Notes under the pieces: model-generated
Told to the model about the DNA's origin: nothing
Databases searched by the model: none
Seen by the model: only the letters and a program-made list of their open reading frames with translations
Assembly: GCA_044356835.1 (NCBI GenBank)
Contig: JBIKVK010000161.1
Location: 1-7,486 of the forward strand
Length of the DNA: 7,486 bases
Direction: 5' to 3'
DNA from: SYIM01 sp044356835
GTDB taxonomy: Bacteria; Pseudomonadota; Gammaproteobacteria; Burkholderiales; Burkholderiaceae_E
Position numbers and translations under genes: made by a program
In this document: positions 5,289 through 7,486 of the stretch, in pieces
Layout: the number at the start of each line of letters is the position of its first letter
Numbering within the stretch: position 1 is the stretch's first letter

Positions 5289-7486
5289 ATGGGTTTGAAG
5301 CTGCCTGCCGGCCTGACTTTCCAGGACCTGTACGACGACCCGGGCCTCGCCCGGGTCGACCGCCTTTTCCTGGAACGTCTCGATGCCCATGATCCGGCTC
5401 TCGCGGCGCGATTGCGCGCGGGGCGTGAATCCGTGGCAGGCGATGCGCCGATCGCCGCCAAAGACGAAGCAGCGCTCCTGATCGATCTCGCGCCCAAAGT
5501 CGATGCGTTTATCGCCGAGCTTTTCGACATCGGAGAGGCGGTGGCCGACCTGAAGGCGCGTCATCAGGAACTCGACCCGCTGTACCAGGTCAAATGGAAA
5601 TTCGTTAAGCGGCAGGCCCTGCTCAAGGTATCCGCGGAACAGCTCGCATCATTCGACCCCGAGGCAGCACGCGCCCGGATCGAGGCCTGGCTGGGGCAGC
5701 CGCTCGAAGAGCTGGCCTTCGCGCGCGCCATCACCGATTGGCAACAGGCCAATGACGCCGAACGCATCGAACTCGCGATGCACTACTGCGCCTGGGCGGT
5801 ACAGACGCCCGAGGGGCGGTCCCGTCACTCCCAAGGCGTCCTGTTCAAGCAGCCAGGCAAGGTCGACCCCTGGGCTCTTCTGGCACACGGCCACGCCCAA
5901 ACCCAAGACGGGGTTCAGACCTTCACCATCGCACCCGGGCACATCCGGCGTCGCGAGGGCTTTGCGCTCACCGATCAGGGGACGGATCTGCGGGGGGCGC
6001 TCGACCAGGCCAACTATTGCATCGGCTGTCACAATCAGAGCAAGGACTCCTGCTCAAGGGGGCTCAAGGACAAACCCGACGCGCAGGGCCGCACGGTCTA
6101 CAAGAAGACCGTCTTCGGGGTGAAACTCGCCGGATGTCCCCTCGAGGAACGCATTTCCGAATTCCAGATCGCCAAGGCCCAAGGCCATGCCATCGGCGCA
6201 CTGGCCATCATCACCATCGACAATCCTATGGCCGCAGCGACCGGGCACCGGATCTGCAACGACTGCATGAAGGCCTGCATCTACCAGAAGCAAACCCCGG
6301 TCGATATCCCTCAGGTCGAGACCCGCACCCTCAAGGACGTGCTCGAGTTGCCCTGGGGTTTCGAGATTTACTCGCTGCTCACGCGTTGGAATCCGCTCGA
6401 TCTCCGCCGTCCCCTCCCTCGCAAGGACAGCGGCTACAAGGTGCTGGTCGCAGGCATGGGGCCCGCCGGCTTCACCCTTGCCCATCACCTCATGAATGAC
6501 GGTCATACGGTCGTCGGCATCGACGGGCTCAAGATCGAACCGCTGCCGCCCGCCCTGTCGGGCGTCGATGCCCATGGCGAGCGAGTCGCCTTCGAACCGA
6601 TTGAAGAGGTCGGAACGCTCTACGAATCGCTCGATGATCGGCTCATGGCCGGTTTTGGCGGAGTCGCGGAATACGGCATCACGGTCCGCTGGAACAAAAA
6701 CTTCCTCAAGGTCATCCGGCTTTTGCTCGAGCGTCGCGCGCGCTTCACCTTGATCGGGGGCGTGCGCCTGGGCGGCACCCTGACCGTGGATGACGCCTGG
6801 TCACTGGGCTTCGATCACATTGCACTGGCCATGGGCGCTGGACGCCCGACGGTGCTCGACATTCCGAACGGTCTGGCTCGGGGCGTGCGCACGGCGAGCG
6901 ATTTTCTGATGGCGCTGCAACTGACGGGCGCAGCCAAATCCGATTCGCTCGCCAACATGCAAATCCGGTTGCCGGTCGTCGTGATCGGGGGCGGGCTGAC
7001 AGCGATCGATACCGCGACCGAGTCGCTCGCCTACTATGTGGTCCAGGTCGAGAAATTTCTCGAACGGCACGAGATTCTCAAGAAGATGATCGGCGAGGCG
7101 GCACTGCGGGCGCGCTGGTCCGATGAAGAGCGGGACACCGCCGAAGAATTCCTGCACCATGCCCGAGAGATCCGCGCCGAGCGCGAGCGGGCGCGCAGCG
7201 AAGGCCGCGAGCCGCGCATCGTCGAACTGCTGCAACAGTGGGGGGGCGTCACGCTCGCCTATCGCAAGCGTATGGTCGACAGCCCGTCTTACACCCTCAA
7301 TCACGAGGAAGTGGAGAAGGCGCTCGAGGAAGGCATCCGCTTCGCGGAATGCCTGGACCCCCGCTCCATCGACGTGGACGCCCAAGGCGCAGCGCGCACG
7401 ATCTCGCTGTGCCGCCAGGTTCGCGCCGAGGATGGACGCTGGTCCGACGCGCAGGGCGATGGGGCTCTTGTCACGTGGCCAGCCCG
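5289..7486 (+). CDS. Large GltD-like FAD/NAD(P)-dependent Fe-S oxidoreductase (C-terminus outside window)
   Basis: The frame is open from the ATG at 5289 to the window edge (732 visible residues) and starts MGLKLPAGLTFQDLYDD. Residues 1 to about 240 match nothing I recognise. Cysteines C244, C247, C255, C283, C323, C326 and C330 (YCIGC, NDCMKAC) resemble the Fe-S domain at the start of glutamate synthase small subunits. A first dinucleotide-binding motif GMGPAG (389-394) should bind FAD. AEYGITVRW follows at about 460, then AMGAG (514-518). A second motif, IGGGLTAID (from 566), should bind NAD(P)H. A highly charged helical stretch of about 70 residues (about 580-652) separates this motif from VTLAYRKRM, where GltD has only about ten residues. 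The likely role is electron transfer between NAD(P)H and the ferredoxin encoded just upstream. No strong Shine-Dalgarno precedes the ATG, so coupling to ferredoxin translation is likely. The GltD-like family is firm; partner and direction are inferred. Confidence 0.88.
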   Translation, partial: MGLKLPAGLTFQDLYDDPGLARVDRLFLERLDAHDPALAARLRAGRESVAGDAPIAAKDEAALLIDLAPKVDAFIAELFDIGEAVADLKARHQELDPLYQVKWKFVKRQALLKVSAEQLASFDPEAARARIEAWLGQPLEELAFARAITDWQQANDAERIELAMHYCAWAVQTPEGRSRHSQGVLFKQPGKVDPWALLAHGHAQTQDGVQTFTIAPGHIRRREGFALTDQGTDLRGALDQANYCIGCHNQSKDSCSRGLKDKPDAQGRTVYKKTVFGVKLAGCPLEERISEFQIAKAQGHAIGALAIITIDNPMAAATGHRICNDCMKACIYQKQTPVDIPQVETRTLKDVLELPWGFEIYSLLTRWNPLDLRRPLPRKDSGYKVLVAGMGPAGFTLAHHLMNDGHTVVGIDGLKIEPLPPALSGVDAHGERVAFEPIEEVGTLYESLDDRLMAGFGGVAEYGITVRWNKNFLKVIRLLLERRARFTLIGGVRLGGTLTVDDAWSLGFDHIALAMGAGRPTVLDIPNGLARGVRTASDFLMALQLTGAAKSDSLANMQIRLPVVVIGGGLTAIDTATESLAYYVVQVEKFLERHEILKKMIGEAALRARWSDEERDTAEEFLHHAREIRAERERARSEGREPRIVELLQQWGGVTLAYRKRMVDSPSYTLNHEEVEKALEEGIRFAECLDPRSIDVDAQGAARTISLCRQVRAEDGRWSDAQGDGALVTWPA

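Noticed and set aside
4899..5564. Open frame of 221 codons on the minus strand across the ferredoxin gene
   Set aside because: It spans the ferredoxin gene, the gap and the start of the oxidoreductase gene on the wrong strand. Its translation is low in complexity and unrecognisable.
6801..7385. Open frame of 194 codons on the minus strand inside the oxidoreductase gene
   Set aside because: It is antisense to the NAD(P)-binding domain and has no independent support.

Overview
The window is a compact, GC-rich segment with strong G/C preference at third codon positions. It looks like a Pseudomonadota chromosome, most plausibly a betaproteobacterium of the Azoarcus/Thauera kind. That placement is an inference from composition and gene types, not from a marker gene. 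Five protein genes fill nearly all of it, in two divergent transcription units separated by one 200-base intergenic region (4754-4953). No tRNA, rRNA, CRISPR array, insertion sequence or clear terminator was seen.

The leftward unit (minus strand, read from 4753 to 1) encodes three proteins. The first is a CoxM/CutM-type FAD subunit (3842-4753). The second is a 951-residue molybdenum hydroxylase with an N-terminal two-cluster [2Fe-2S] domain fused to the molybdopterin domain (990-3845). The third is an iron-sulfur protein resembling those annotated as 6-hydroxynicotinate reductase (993 to beyond base 1, C-terminus missing). Both junctions are 4-base stop/start overlaps (TTGA and ATGA), so the three are very probably one translationally coupled operon.

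The rightward unit (plus strand) encodes an Azotobacter FdI-type 7Fe ferredoxin (4954-5280). Eight bases later comes a very large GltD-like FAD/NAD(P) oxidoreductase (5289 to beyond 7486), with a long N-terminal extension and a charged helical insertion.

The parts suggest a two-step attack on an aromatic N-heterocycle or similar ring. The molybdenum hydroxylase (Moco/[2Fe-2S] chain plus FAD subunit) would add a hydroxyl group from water. The reductase-like protein would then reduce the hydroxylated ring with low-potential electrons. The oxidoreductase and ferredoxin would supply those electrons from NAD(P)H. This parallels nicotinate breakdown via 6-hydroxynicotinate in Eubacterium barkeri, but the substrate here is unknown. 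The shared intergenic region holds overlapping divergent sigma70-like promoters, a perfect 7+4+7 palindrome that could be the operator for both units, and a leader with alternative hairpins upstream of the FAD-subunit gene.
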